NCBI GenBank assembly: GCA_937776645.1 | Contig: CALMRI010000043.1 | Span: 1 to 64,000 of the forward strand | Source of the DNA: an uncultured Alphaproteobacteria bacterium | GTDB taxonomy: Bacteria > Pseudomonadota > Alphaproteobacteria > Thalassobaculales > Thalassobaculaceae | Direction of reading: 5' to 3' | DNA length: 64,000 nt | In this document: positions 1-8,482 of the stretch, piece after piece | How positions within the stretch are numbered: position 1 is the stretch's first letter | Layout: the number at the start of each line of letters is the position of its first letter | Notes under the pieces: model-generated | Database searches by the model: none | Told to the model about the DNA's origin: nothing | What the model saw: the letters and a program-made list of their open reading frames with translations, nothing else | Made by a program: the position numbers and the translations under genes

Positions 1-170
1 TATTTTTTCGGCAGATCACCGCCCTGGGGAAACGGTGACTTTCGGGAGGTCGGGATATGCGAGTGCTCCGGCGCCCAAAGCGATTCCAGGCCCCGCTCCT
101 CCATCGCCCTCGCCAACGCGACAGGGCCAATGGAATAATCGGTGAAGAACAGTGAAGCGCCAACATGCAT
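1..170 (-). CDS. LLM-class F420/FMN-dependent oxidoreductase, N-terminal part (runs off the window)
   Basis: The minus strand reads ATG at 168-170 and stays open for 56 codons to the window edge. The product begins MHVGASLFFTDYSIGPVALA and continues through ESLWAPEHSHIPTSR. This is the typical N-terminus of the bacterial-luciferase-like family, in particular the group that pairs a glutamate-histidine 'PEH' motif with a following 'HIPTSR'. These enzymes are TIM-barrel oxidoreductases using F420 or FMN on small organic substrates. The rest lies outside the window, so the substrate class cannot be judged. A longer open frame over the same bases (16-216) has no recognisable protein and is rejected. 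Two more LLM enzymes lie at 23.9 and 30.9 kb. Confidence 0.85.
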   Translation of the reverse strand, partial: MHVGASLFFTDYSIGPVALARAMEERGLESLWAPEHSHIPTSRKSPFPQGGDLPKK

Positions 171-216
171 GACAAACTCCCGGTTGTGAAGATTTAGGGG
201 GTTCGAGGCGCGCCAC

Positions 217-1179
217 TCAACTTCCGAGCGGCGTCTCCTTTTCGATAACCGCGACTTCGGCCTTCAGCTTTAACAACCCGATGTCACGATTATGGAACAG
301 TTCCTCCGGGCTCATGCCGCCATAGTCAAAATAGCCGGCGCCAAACATCACGCCTTGGCGACCTTGCTCCATCAACCTGTCCAAAGTCGGGCTGCTGCCC
401 TGAGGCGCCGGCGGCTGATAGGTTTGGTTCACCATGCCCCGCTGCATCATGTCGAGGCCGGTGAAGTCGGCCTTCATCAGCGCCCCCATCAGCGCCATCC
501 GCAACGCCAGGCCGTATTTGATCGAGTCGTCGATCGCCCGCGCCGACGCCCAGCCCTCATCCAGCAACTTGGTGATCTCCAGCCCCATCGCCGCCTGCAG
601 CCGATTAGCAACATAGCCGTTGATGAATTTCGCGAACAGAACCGGTTTCTTGCCCATCCCCAAGTAAAGCGCCTGCATCGTCGGCAGGATATCTTTGTCG
701 GTCTCGGGGCCAGCGGCCAGATCCACCAGGTCGATGATGTAGGGCGGCGTATACCAATGCGCGATCACGCAGCGTTGCAGTCGGCGGGCCGGAACCAACG
801 GAAAAATATCCAGGCTCGACGTATTGCTAGCCAAGATCGCCATCAGCGGCGCAGCGGCATCGATTTCGGAGAAGACCTGAGTCTTGACCGGGATATTCTC
901 GACCACCGCCTCAACGATGAGATCAGCGTCCGCGACTGCGTCGGCCAGCGCCGGCACCGGGGTCACACGGGCAATGATCTTGGTTCGCTCCGCCGCGTCG
1001 ATCGCGCCGGCATCGACCATGCTCTGCAGCGCGCTGGCGATCAGCTCCACGCCGCGCTTGAGCTGCGCCTCGCTGACATCCTGCATCTTGACCTGGTGGC
1101 CTCCCGCCGCGTGCACCAGCGCCAAGGCATGGCCCATTAACCCCGCGCCGATCACCGTGACCTTGCTGTTCGCGTCCAT
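217..1179 (-). CDS. 3-hydroxyacyl-CoA dehydrogenase family protein (NAD-dependent)
   Basis: 320 residues. The N-terminal Rossmann fold shows VIGAGLMGHALA at about residues 9-20 and the family motif ASNTSSLDI near 115. The HCDH signature region appears as HWYTPPYIIDLVDL, where most family members have an H-x-x-x-P-P core. The C-terminal dimerisation domain begins around FINGYVANRLQAAM. The length fits stand-alone short enzymes such as lambda-crystallin/L-gulonate or carnitine-type dehydrogenases rather than multifunctional FadB. It oxidises a 3-hydroxyacyl or 3-hydroxy acid substrate with NAD+ in the cytoplasm. It ends 46 bp before the partial LLM gene and is divergent from the monooxygenase at 1377. 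Exact substrate is unknown. Confidence 0.85.
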   Translation of the reverse strand: MDANSKVTVIGAGLMGHALALVHAAGGHQVKMQDVSEAQLKRGVELIASALQSMVDAGAIDAAERTKIIARVTPVPALADAVADADLIVEAVVENIPVKTQVFSEIDAAAPLMAILASNTSSLDIFPLVPARRLQRCVIAHWYTPPYIIDLVDLAAGPETDKDILPTMQALYLGMGKKPVLFAKFINGYVANRLQAAMGLEITKLLDEGWASARAIDDSIKYGLALRMALMGALMKADFTGLDMMQRGMVNQTYQPPAPQGSSPTLDRLMEQGRQGVMFGAGYFDYGGMSPEELFHNRDIGLLKLKAEVAVIEKETPLGS

Positions 1180-1376
1180 TTACCGGCTCCTGATTGGAAT
1201 TCCCGTTCGCGCAAGCCTAGCCAAATGGGTTGCTGGGTGCAGTGGAATTCCGGTTGCCCACTCGGATATCAGAAGGGCGCGATCCCCGGATCGCCTACTG
1301 ACGAACAACCCTGGAAAGATCGCCCAACCCCGCTACACTCCCCCGACCCATTGGACTGACCGAAAGAGACTTAAAC

Positions 1377-2573
1377 ATGACGAGCGCGCCTATTTTAATC
1401 GCCGGCGGTGGCATCGGTGGTGTCGCGGCGGCCCTAGCCCTTGGACAAAAGGGCTATCAGGTCCGGCTACTTGAACAGGCAAGCGAGTTTGGTGAGGTCG
1501 GCGCCGGCATTCAGCTTGCCCCCAATGCCTTCAAGATGTTCAAGATCCTCGGACTGACCGAGGCAATCAGCAATCTGGCGGTGTTTCCCGACGGACTGGT
1601 CATGCGCGACGGCGTGAGCGGCACCGAGATCACCCGTATCCCAGTGAATACCGAGGCATTTCAGAAGCGTTTTAACTTTCCCTACGGTGTCATCTACCGC
1701 CCGGACCTGCATCAGGTTCTGGTAGAGGCCTGCCACCAGATCCCAGAAATCGAGCTATTGTTCGGCAAGAACGTCACCGGCCACCAGGAGACCGACCAGG
1801 GTGTGACGGTCACCTGCGAGGATGGCGAGGTGCATCACGGCAGTGGATTGATTGCCGCCGACGGGTTGTGGTCGGCCATTCGCCAGAGCATCGTCGGTGA
1901 CGGTGCGCCCAGAGTTTCCGGACATGTCGCCTACCGGGCGGTGCTGCCCCTGTCCGAGGTTCCCCAACATCTACGTTGGAATTCCGTGGTTCTTTGGGCG
2001 GGCCCTAGAACCCATCTGGTGCAATATCCGTTGCACCGGGGTGAGATCATGAACCTAGTCGCGGTGTTTCACAGCGACCGTTATGAGGAAGGCTGGAACG
2101 TCTTCGGCGACCCGGAGGAACTGCGGCAACGATTCGCCGGGCAGCATCCCGACGTCCTGGCCCTGCTCGAGCGCATCGAGTCCTGGCGGATGTGGGTGCT
2201 CTGCGATCGTGAACCGGTGAAGACCTGGAGCCGAGGCACGGTCGGCTTGATCGGCGATGCGGCACATCCGATGCTGCAATACTTGGCACAGGGCGCCTGC
2301 ATGGCGATCGAGGATGCGGTGTGCCTGGCGACCCGTCTTGAACGGCGCAACGGTGATCTGACCCAAGCGCTTTTGGACTACCAGCGCGACCGCTATCTCA
2401 GGACGGCGCGGGTACAGCTGACCGCGCGGTTCTATGGCGACGCCTATCACGCGGCGGGACCGACGGCGGAGTTGCGCGACATGGCCCTCAAGGCCCGCAC
2501 GCCAGAGCAATCCCATGCCGGCGTCGCCTGGCTCTACAGCGGGGTCGATGAAAGCGGTGGTCAGCTGTTATAG
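1377..2573 (+). CDS. FAD-dependent aromatic monooxygenase, 3-hydroxybenzoate 6-hydroxylase-like
   Basis: 398 residues with the three hallmarks of class A flavoprotein hydroxylases: the ADP-binding GGGIGGVAAALAL at about 10-22, GEVGAGIQLAPNAFKMF near 40, and the second FAD motif GLIGDAAHPMLQYLAQGACM near 290. The pairing of EVGAGIQLAPN with the WVLCDREPV region resembles 3-hydroxybenzoate 6-monooxygenase and salicylate hydroxylase, which hydroxylate an aromatic acid using NADH and O2. The gene overlaps the 3' end of the convergent lyase gene by 13 bp. With the pcaB-like and CoA-transferase genes alongside, it fits a small aromatic-acid catabolic island. Substrate assignment within the subfamily is inference. 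Confidence 0.87.
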   Translation: MTSAPILIAGGGIGGVAAALALGQKGYQVRLLEQASEFGEVGAGIQLAPNAFKMFKILGLTEAISNLAVFPDGLVMRDGVSGTEITRIPVNTEAFQKRFNFPYGVIYRPDLHQVLVEACHQIPEIELLFGKNVTGHQETDQGVTVTCEDGEVHHGSGLIAADGLWSAIRQSIVGDGAPRVSGHVAYRAVLPLSEVPQHLRWNSVVLWAGPRTHLVQYPLHRGEIMNLVAVFHSDRYEEGWNVFGDPEELRQRFAGQHPDVLALLERIESWRMWVLCDREPVKTWSRGTVGLIGDAAHPMLQYLAQGACMAIEDAVCLATRLERRNGDLTQALLDYQRDRYLRTARVQLTARFYGDAYHAAGPTAELRDMALKARTPEQSHAGVAWLYSGVDESGGQLL

Positions 2574-3910
2574 GTGGCGTTTCCGTGGCGGTCGCGCCAC
2601 CTTTGCACAATCATCGTGATGACGTCGCGGCTTGGATCCGCCGCCCGCACCGGGTCCAGTGCCTCGGCCCAATCGATGTCGACATCGCTCTGCCGCCGCA
2701 AGACATCCTCCAGACACTCTCCCGTTGCCGCCGCCTCGAGCGCCACGCGCTTCATCAGCGCTTGAGCCTCGGCGCGCGGCATGTGGCCGGCCAGCGCGAA
2801 ACTCGCGGCCTCGGCCATCGCCGCACCGCCGCCAAGATCTAACCCGGCTCGCATCCGCTCGGGATCCGCCTCCAGGGTTTCGCCAAGCACCTGCGCGTGC
2901 CGCAGGGCAGCGGCGGCGGCGACCACGACCTGAGGCACGACCAACCATTCCAACGGCCAGGACACACCGTCACGTTCTTCCAGATGGGTTGCGGTAAAAT
3001 GCGCCGGCGCCATCAGGCCGGAGACGAAACGCGCCAGCGTGCCGAGCGCCTCAGCGGTTACCGGATTGCTCTTTTGCGGCATTGTCGAGGAGCCGCCGCC
3101 GGTTCCGGCGCGCGCCTCACGGATTTCCGAGCGGCCCATCACCATCAGATCACCGGCGATCTTGCCCAAGGCGCCGGCCAGTTGGCCGTGCCAATCCATC
3201 GCCGCAATCAACGCCACCCGGCTGGTATGCCATGGTGGCGAAGCGGCCATGCCCAATTCAAGGGACAGGGCTTGAATGATCGCTGGTCCATGCGGCGCAA
3301 CCGCCGTATTAGCCCCGGAGGCGCCGCCGAACTGCACCCGAAAGAGTCTTGGCCGCAATTCGTCCAACATCTCGGACAGATCGATCAACGGCTGCGCCCA
3401 TTGGGCAATCCGCAAACCAAAGCTGATCGGGGTCGCCACCTGGCTGCGGGTGCGCCCCGCCATTGCGGTACCGGCCTCGCGTTCCGCCGCCAACAGCAAT
3501 GTATCGATTAGGCGGGTCAGCCGGGTATCGACGATATCGACGCTCCGCCGCAGCCGCAGCAGCAGACCGCCATCCATAATGTCATGGGTCGTCGCGCCCC
3601 AATGCAGCCATTGGGCGGCGCTTGGATCGAGCCGTTTTCTGAGCGCCGTAACCAGACCCGGCACCGGGACCGCCGCCGCCGTGGTCGAGGCGGTCAATTC
3701 CTCCGGCGGGATCACCAAACCCTCCATCGCCGCATCGAGCGCTGCAGCGGCTGCAACCGGTATGACGCCGCAACGCGCCTGGGCGCGCGCCAGGGCGCGC
3801 TCGAAATCTATCATCGCCGCGATCTCGGCCTCGTCGGAGAATAGGGGCCCAATCTCCGGATCGCCGAAGACCCCGGCGAAAACCGTTGAATCAAGCGGCG
3901 AGACGGCCAT
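2561..3910 (-). CDS. pcaB: 3-carboxy-cis,cis-muconate cycloisomerase-like lyase (adenylosuccinate lyase superfamily)
   Basis: About 449 residues from ATG at 3910; a GTG three codons upstream is also possible. The start SPLDSTVFAGVFGDPEIGPL resembles PcaB, and the superfamily signature GGGSSTMPQKSNPVTAEAL sits near residue 280. PcaB cycloisomerises 3-carboxymuconate in the protocatechuate branch of the beta-ketoadipate pathway. The C-terminal third contains the helical region typical of this superfamily. The next upstream minus-strand genes encode a two-subunit CoA-transferase that could act as 3-oxoadipate CoA-transferase. However, pcaGH, pcaC and pcaD are not in the window, so a broader adenylosuccinate-lyase-like role cannot be excluded. 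Confidence 0.8.
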   Translation of the reverse strand: MAVSPLDSTVFAGVFGDPEIGPLFSDEAEIAAMIDFERALARAQARCGVIPVAAAAALDAAMEGLVIPPEELTASTTAAAVPVPGLVTALRKRLDPSAAQWLHWGATTHDIMDGGLLLRLRRSVDIVDTRLTRLIDTLLLAAEREAGTAMAGRTRSQVATPISFGLRIAQWAQPLIDLSEMLDELRPRLFRVQFGGASGANTAVAPHGPAIIQALSLELGMAASPPWHTSRVALIAAMDWHGQLAGALGKIAGDLMVMGRSEIREARAGTGGGSSTMPQKSNPVTAEALGTLARFVSGLMAPAHFTATHLEERDGVSWPLEWLVVPQVVVAAAAALRHAQVLGETLEADPERMRAGLDLGGGAAMAEAASFALAGHMPRAEAQALMKRVALEAAATGECLEDVLRRQSDVDIDWAEALDPVRAADPSRDVITMIVQRWRDRHGNATYNS

Positions 3911-3964
3911 CGTGGTCACTCCGAACTGCGCTGCAAACCAGGGAGCTCAGCCATCCGCTGGGGG

Positions 3965-4594
3965 TTAACCAACCAGCGTCGCCTCGGTCTTCTGGCGCAC
4001 CTCGTCCATGGCGACCTCAGGCGCCAATTCGACCACCTTAATCCCGCCTTCGACGACATCGAACACGCCGAGATTGGTGATGATCCGGTCGACAACGGCC
4101 TGGCCGGTCAACGGGAGGGTGCATTTCTTCAGCAGCTTTGACTCGCCGGCCTTGTTGGCGTGATCCATCAGCACGACAATGCGCTGGACACCCGCCACTA
4201 GGTCCATCGCCCCGCCCATGCCCTTGACCAGGCGCCCCGGGATCATCCAATTGGCCAAGTCCCCGGTTTCCGAGACCTCCATGGCGCCAAGGATCGACAG
4301 GTTGATATGCCCTCCCCGCACCATCGCGAAGCTTTGGGAGGATGAGAAATAGCTGGTCCGGTCCAATTCGGTCACCGTTTGCTTGCCGGCATTGATCAAA
4401 TCGGGATCGATCTCATCCTCGGTCGGGAAAGGCCCCATGCCGAGCATGCCGTTCTCCGACTGCAGGGTGATGTCGTAATCGGCTGGCACATAATTCGACA
4501 CCAAGGTCGGTATCCCGATCCCGAGATTGACGTAAAAACCGTCCTCGAGCTCCAGGGCCGCCCGCGCGGCCATTTTGCTACGATCCCAAGGCAT
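3965..4594 (-). CDS. scoB: 3-oxoacid CoA-transferase subunit B
   Basis: 209 residues from the ATG at 4592-4594 (MPWDRSKMAARAALELEDG). The open frame extends further upstream without homology, so the shorter start is chosen. Recognisable family features are GFYVNLGIGIPTLVSNYVP, the catalytic-glutamate segment SENGMLGMGPFP around residue 50, and the GGHINLSILGAMEVSETGD stretch. Subunit B of the SCOT family carries the glutamate that forms the glutamyl-CoA thioester. It exchanges CoA between succinyl-CoA and an oxoacid such as acetoacetate or 3-oxoadipate. It lies 14 bp downstream of subunit A in the same operon. With the pcaB-like neighbour, a 3-oxoadipate role (PcaJ) is plausible but not proven. 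Confidence 0.9.
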   Translation of the reverse strand: MPWDRSKMAARAALELEDGFYVNLGIGIPTLVSNYVPADYDITLQSENGMLGMGPFPTEDEIDPDLINAGKQTVTELDRTSYFSSSQSFAMVRGGHINLSILGAMEVSETGDLANWMIPGRLVKGMGGAMDLVAGVQRIVVLMDHANKAGESKLLKKCTLPLTGQAVVDRIITNLGVFDVVEGGIKVVELAPEVAMDEVRQKTEATLVG

Positions 4595-4608
4595 GCTTCG
4601 CCCTCCCC

Positions 4609-5304
4609 TTAAGCCGCACGCGTGGTGCGCTGTTCGATTCGCTTTTCGTGCGCGCCCTGGAAGATCCGCTGCACATAGACGCCCGGCGTGTGGATGGCCA
4701 TTTTGTCGAGGCTGCCCACCGGAACAATCTCCTCCACCTCGGCGATCGTCACTTTGCCCGCCGTGGCGCATTCCGGGTTGAAATTCATCGCCGTTCTACG
4801 GTAGGTCAGATTACCCTGAGCGTCGCCTTTCCAAGCCTTGATGATGGCCAAATCCATCTTCAAGCCGCGCTCCAGCACATAGGTCTTGCCGTCGAATTCC
4901 TTAAGCTCCTTGCCCTCGGCGATCTCGGTGCCGACGCCGGTCGCAGTATAGAAGCCGGGAATACCGGCGCCGCCGGCCCGCAGCCGTTCGGCCAAGGTGC
5001 CCTGGGGATTGAATTCGATCTCCAACTGGCCGGCTAAATATTGCTGCATGAACAGGTCGTTCTCCCCAACATAGGATGAAATCATCTTCTTCACCTGTTT
5101 ATCCTGCAGCAGTAGACCAAGCCCAAAATCGTCGACCCCGGCATTGTTCGAGGCGACCGTCAGGCGTTTGGTGCCCGCGTCCTTGATCGCCTGGATCAAG
5201 TTTTCCGGAATGCCGCAGAGTCCGAATCCGCCAGCCGCGATGCTCATGCCATCGAACAGAATACCGTCGAGTGCGCTCGCGGCGTCCTGATAAACCTTGC
5301 CCAT
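4609..5304 (-). CDS. scoA: 3-oxoacid CoA-transferase subunit A
   Basis: 231 residues. ATG at 5302-5304 is preceded by GGGGAGAAGAGG at good Shine-Dalgarno spacing, and the protein then matches the family start MGKVYQDAASALDGILFDGM. The oxyanion/CoA region appears as AGGFGLCGIPENLI, followed by VASNNAGVDDFGLGLLL and GAGIPGFYTATGVGTEIAEG. The longer open frame starting at 5604 adds about 100 residues without homology and is rejected. It pairs with subunit B in a heterotetrameric CoA-transferase. The two genes form a tight operon that likely also includes the pcaB-like gene. Upstream of it lies a divergent O-methyltransferase gene, with the promoters in the 345 bp between them. Confidence 0.92.
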   Translation of the reverse strand: MGKVYQDAASALDGILFDGMSIAAGGFGLCGIPENLIQAIKDAGTKRLTVASNNAGVDDFGLGLLLQDKQVKKMISSYVGENDLFMQQYLAGQLEIEFNPQGTLAERLRAGGAGIPGFYTATGVGTEIAEGKELKEFDGKTYVLERGLKMDLAIIKAWKGDAQGNLTYRRTAMNFNPECATAGKVTIAEVEEIVPVGSLDKMAIHTPGVYVQRIFQGAHEKRIEQRTTRAA

Positions 5305-5649
5305 CCTCTTCTCCCCAAACATCAATGGGATTTCTCGAAACCCACTTGCCATATGACGTGTTGCCGTATTTCGCACATTACGCGCCGCCGTGCACCCCCG
5401 GGTTGCCCGCCAGCGGTGCATCGCCCGGCAATGAGCACGCTTCGGGTAAGCAACCCCGCCCAGGCCTTGCCACGAGATGGCGCCTCGTTCGAGGAAATTT
5501 GAAGGATTTGGCGGGATCAAAATATCACAAAAACGACCCACCCGTCGTTTTTTGGCATTTTTGATTGATCCTGAAGGCCGCGCGGTGTTTTCTGCGCCGT
5601 GCAATCGGGTCGCCCGACCTTAGCCATCATCAGCAGATCAGGGAACGTC

Positions 5650-6663
5650 ATGAAACCGATCGAGAGCGCCGAAGAGATTTCAGCCCTGGCTTTTGGCTTC
5701 ATGGCCTCCAAAGCATTGTTTGCCTCCTTGCATATCGATATTTTTGGCGCGCTAGCGTCCGGCGCGAAAAGCGTTGAGGAATTAGCGGCGGGCACCAAGG
5801 TCCCCCCCCATCGCATCGCGACCCTGGTCACCGCCTTGGTGTCGGTTGGTTTATTAGTACGTGAGGGTGAACTGATCGCGAATGGCCCGGCCAGCGAACA
5901 ATATCTGGTGCGAGACGGCGCCAACTATTTCGGGGACTACCTGCGCTTTCAAATCGACCGGCAAATGTATCCATTCATGGAGAATTTAGAGCAAGTCCTG
6001 ATCGGCGAAACCGATAGCGTAGAGTTCGCAAATTACGCCGATTGGATGGCGGATAAGAGTCAGGCGGAAATGTTTACTCGTTCGCAGCATTCCGGCTCTC
6101 TTGGCCCGGGGGCGGTGCTAGCGAAACGCTTGTCGCTTAGCGATAACGCGACCTCACTGCTTGATGTCGGCGGCGGTTCCGGCGCCTTTTCAATCATGTT
6201 CTGCAAGCGCTATCCCAAGCTACGCGCCACAGTGCTCGACTTCCCGAACGTGATCGAGGTCGGCCGGCGCTTCGTCGCCGAGGCGGGGCTGGAGGACCGG
6301 ATCGATTTCATCGCCGCCGACGGCATGGCGGCGCATTGGCCGGCAAACCAGGACGTGGTGTTGATGAGCTATCTGTTTTCCGGCGTTCCCGAGGACGCGA
6401 TCCCCAATCTCTGCACCGAAGCGCACCGGGTACTCAAGTCTGGTGGCCACGTCGCCGTACATGACTTCATGGTGGCTGATGACCGCACGGGCCCACCCCT
6501 CGCCGCACTCTGGCAGCTGCAACATATGGTCTATACGCCGGATGGAATCGGTCTGACCCCAGGTTACGTCCAGGCAACTCTAGAGATGACTGGTTTCGAG
6601 GCCTCCAAGGGTCGCGATCTGATCCCTGGGATGACTCAGGTGATCACCGGGCGGAAACCCTAA
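5650..6663 (+). CDS. SAM-dependent O-methyltransferase (acetylserotonin/hydroxyneurosporene type)
   Basis: 337 residues from ATG at 5650, preceded by AGGGAA. The N-terminal half is the dimerisation and winged-helix domain typical of this family (LAFGFMASKALFASLHIDIF, then an HTH-like stretch to about 80). The SAM-binding motif I is SLLDVGGGSGAFSIMFC near residue 170, followed by the DFPNVIE motif and the C-terminal HDFMVADD and GMTQVITGRKP. It would methylate a hydroxyl on an aromatic or isoprenoid small molecule. The gene opens a plus-strand run with the VOC and dehydrogenase genes, which have separate ribosome sites. The substrate is unknown; demethylation/methylation of aromatic intermediates would fit the neighbourhood but is inference. 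Confidence 0.85.
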   Translation: MKPIESAEEISALAFGFMASKALFASLHIDIFGALASGAKSVEELAAGTKVPPHRIATLVTALVSVGLLVREGELIANGPASEQYLVRDGANYFGDYLRFQIDRQMYPFMENLEQVLIGETDSVEFANYADWMADKSQAEMFTRSQHSGSLGPGAVLAKRLSLSDNATSLLDVGGGSGAFSIMFCKRYPKLRATVLDFPNVIEVGRRFVAEAGLEDRIDFIAADGMAAHWPANQDVVLMSYLFSGVPEDAIPNLCTEAHRVLKSGGHVAVHDFMVADDRTGPPLAALWQLQHMVYTPDGIGLTPGYVQATLEMTGFEASKGRDLIPGMTQVITGRKP

Positions 6664-6911
6664 TAACGAACACATACCGGCCGCCGAGGCAATCGCACCG
6701 AGCGACTTGCCGCCTATCAGGGCGATGACTCTATTTTCGAACAAAATTACGCAGAAAACATCGAACGCGACTGCCTTAAAGCCCGGATTACGGCACGGTA
6801 TCCGCTACTCGATACAACCCGACGCGCTCCGGCGTTGTTGGGCCGCGGATGCGATGGCATTCTCGACTCAGCGGCGCGTCGGCGTCGCGGCAGTCCAGAG
6901 AGGGCCGAGTC

Positions 6912-7340
6912 ATGAAGTTCAAGCGTGTCGAGCATGTTGCAATCGCCGTCAAAAGCATGGAAAAAATGCGGGACATCTTCGAGAACAAGCTCGGGATTCC
7001 CCTGGAATACGAAGAAGACTTCCCGCGTTACGATACCAAAATTGCCATGTATCCGATCGGCGAAACCTATCTTGAGGTGCTGGAATCCGGCAGTCCCGAC
7101 AGCGAAACCTCGAAATGGATCGACGAGCATGGCGAAGGTCTGTTCCATATCTGCCTGGAGGTCGAAGATATCGACGGCGCCCTAATCGAGTTGAAAGAAA
7201 AGGGCGTCAAGCTGATCGACGAAACGCCACGCATCGGCCATGGCGGCTCGCGCATCGCGTTCATCGATCCCGAGGCGACCGGTAATCTGCTGATCGAGTT
7301 GGCGGAAATTCCGGCTGGCGCCCACCACGCCCCGGCTTAA
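6912..7340 (+). CDS. VOC-family protein, methylmalonyl-CoA epimerase-like
   Basis: 142 residues starting MKFKRVEHVAIAVKSMEKMR. Two beta-alpha-beta-beta-beta modules are visible. Candidate metal ligands are the N-terminal His of the VEHVAIAV motif, the E of YLEVLE near residue 57, the His in GLFHICLEVEDI near 78, and the Glu of NLLIELAE near 130. The GSRIAFIDPEATGNLLIEL ending is characteristic of methylmalonyl-CoA epimerase and close glyoxalase-fold relatives. It therefore either epimerises a 2-substituted acyl-CoA or does related chemistry. It lies 78 bp upstream of the D-2-hydroxyacid dehydrogenase gene. No methylmalonyl-CoA mutase is present in the window to support the classic role. Confidence 0.8.
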   Translation: MKFKRVEHVAIAVKSMEKMRDIFENKLGIPLEYEEDFPRYDTKIAMYPIGETYLEVLESGSPDSETSKWIDEHGEGLFHICLEVEDIDGALIELKEKGVKLIDETPRIGHGGSRIAFIDPEATGNLLIELAEIPAGAHHAPA

Positions 7341-7418
7341 CCGGCACGCCTTCAGCACCGGGCCCAAAAACGGCCCGCAAGACGGACCGAGCAACACCGA
7401 TCTTAAGGACAGAACGTC

Positions 7419-8423
7419 ATGCGCATTCTCATCACCGACCGTCACACCTCCGGCGACGAGCATATCGAACAGGACGCGGTAGGTCCGGATATCGAGCTGG
7501 AATTTTTTGACCACCACGATCAGGTCACCGACGAGGCCTGGGCGCGCGCCGATGGCGTCGTCACCTATCGCGGCACAGCGGCAGTGATGGCGGCTCTGCC
7601 AAAAATGCAACGGGCCCGGATCGTGGTGCGCGGTGGAGTCGGGTTCGACGGATTGGATCTAAAGACACTTGGCGAGCGAAGCATCGCCGTCTGCACGGTG
7701 CCGGACTATGGAACGACCGAGGTCGCCGACCATGCGATCGCCCTGATGCTCTCGCTGCGACGCGGCCTCGACCGTTATGACGGACGCATGCGCCAGGACC
7801 CCAAGGGCCTTTGGCGTTACCTTGAGAGCCCGTGTATCGACCGACTGCGAGGTCGCACTTTCGGCGTCTTTGGCTTGGGCAGGATCGGCCTTGCGGCGGC
7901 CCGGCGGGCCAGCGGTTTCGACATGAATGTGGCGTTCTACGACCCGCACCTTCCGGACGGCGTCGATTTGTCCACCGGTTACAAGCGCGTCACAAGCGCC
8001 GAGGAACTGTTCGAGACCGCCGATACAATAAGCATTCACTCCCCCCATACCGACGAGACACGGGGCGCGGTCAACGGCAATCTACTCGGTCGGATGAAAC
8101 CCGGCGGGATCGTCATCAACACGGCGCGCGGCCCGATCGTCGATCTGGACGCCTTATACGAGGCATTGAAGGCCGGATGCCCGGCCGGTGCGGCGCTCGA
8201 CGTATTGCCGGTGGAGCCGGCGGATACCGAGCACCCCCTGATAAAAGCCTATATGAACCGCGAGGATTGGCTTGAGGGTCGGCTAATGATCACCCCGCAC
8301 GCGGCGTTCTATAGCCCACCGGGCCTACACGATTTACGCTCCAAGGCGGTCGCGACGGTGGCCCAGAGACTGCGTGACGGCACCACCCGGAACTGCCAGA
8401 ACCTCCACTATCTTGTGGAGTAA
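7419..8423 (+). CDS. D-isomer-specific 2-hydroxyacid dehydrogenase (NAD-binding)
   Basis: 334 residues. The catalytic-domain segment GVVTYRGTAAVMA and the family arginine in RIVVRGGVGFDGLDL are present. The NAD-binding motif is GRTFGVFGLGRIGLAAARRA near residue 145, followed by NTARGPIVDLDALYEAL near 230. The histidine near the C-terminus lies in ITPHAAFYSP, where the acid/base His is expected. The overall arrangement is closest to C-terminal-binding-protein/phosphoglycerate-dehydrogenase relatives. It would reduce a 2-oxoacid or oxidise a D-2-hydroxyacid. It follows the VOC gene and precedes a decayed alcohol dehydrogenase on the same strand, so the three may once have formed a transcription unit. 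Confidence 0.87.
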   Translation: MRILITDRHTSGDEHIEQDAVGPDIELEFFDHHDQVTDEAWARADGVVTYRGTAAVMAALPKMQRARIVVRGGVGFDGLDLKTLGERSIAVCTVPDYGTTEVADHAIALMLSLRRGLDRYDGRMRQDPKGLWRYLESPCIDRLRGRTFGVFGLGRIGLAAARRASGFDMNVAFYDPHLPDGVDLSTGYKRVTSAEELFETADTISIHSPHTDETRGAVNGNLLGRMKPGGIVINTARGPIVDLDALYEALKAGCPAGAALDVLPVEPADTEHPLIKAYMNREDWLEGRLMITPHAAFYSPPGLHDLRSKAVATVAQRLRDGTTRNCQNLHYLVE

Positions 8424-8482
8424 CCAACTAGGAAATCACTAGAAACCCCATACCCAGACACGCCCGAGTGGAGAGCCGGCCC

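Noticed and set aside
16-216. 66-codon open frame on the minus strand
   Set aside because: It overlaps, in another frame, a clear LLM oxidoreductase start (ATG at 170) with full motif support; the 66-codon product has no recognisable features.
292-1140. 282-codon open frame on the plus strand
   Set aside because: It is antisense to a complete 3-hydroxyacyl-CoA dehydrogenase; its His/Arg-rich product is typical of a high-GC shadow frame.
4609-5604. Long N-terminal extension of CoA-transferase subunit A
   Set aside because: The family homology and a good ribosome site begin at 5304; the 100 extra codons have no homology and Arg/His-rich composition.
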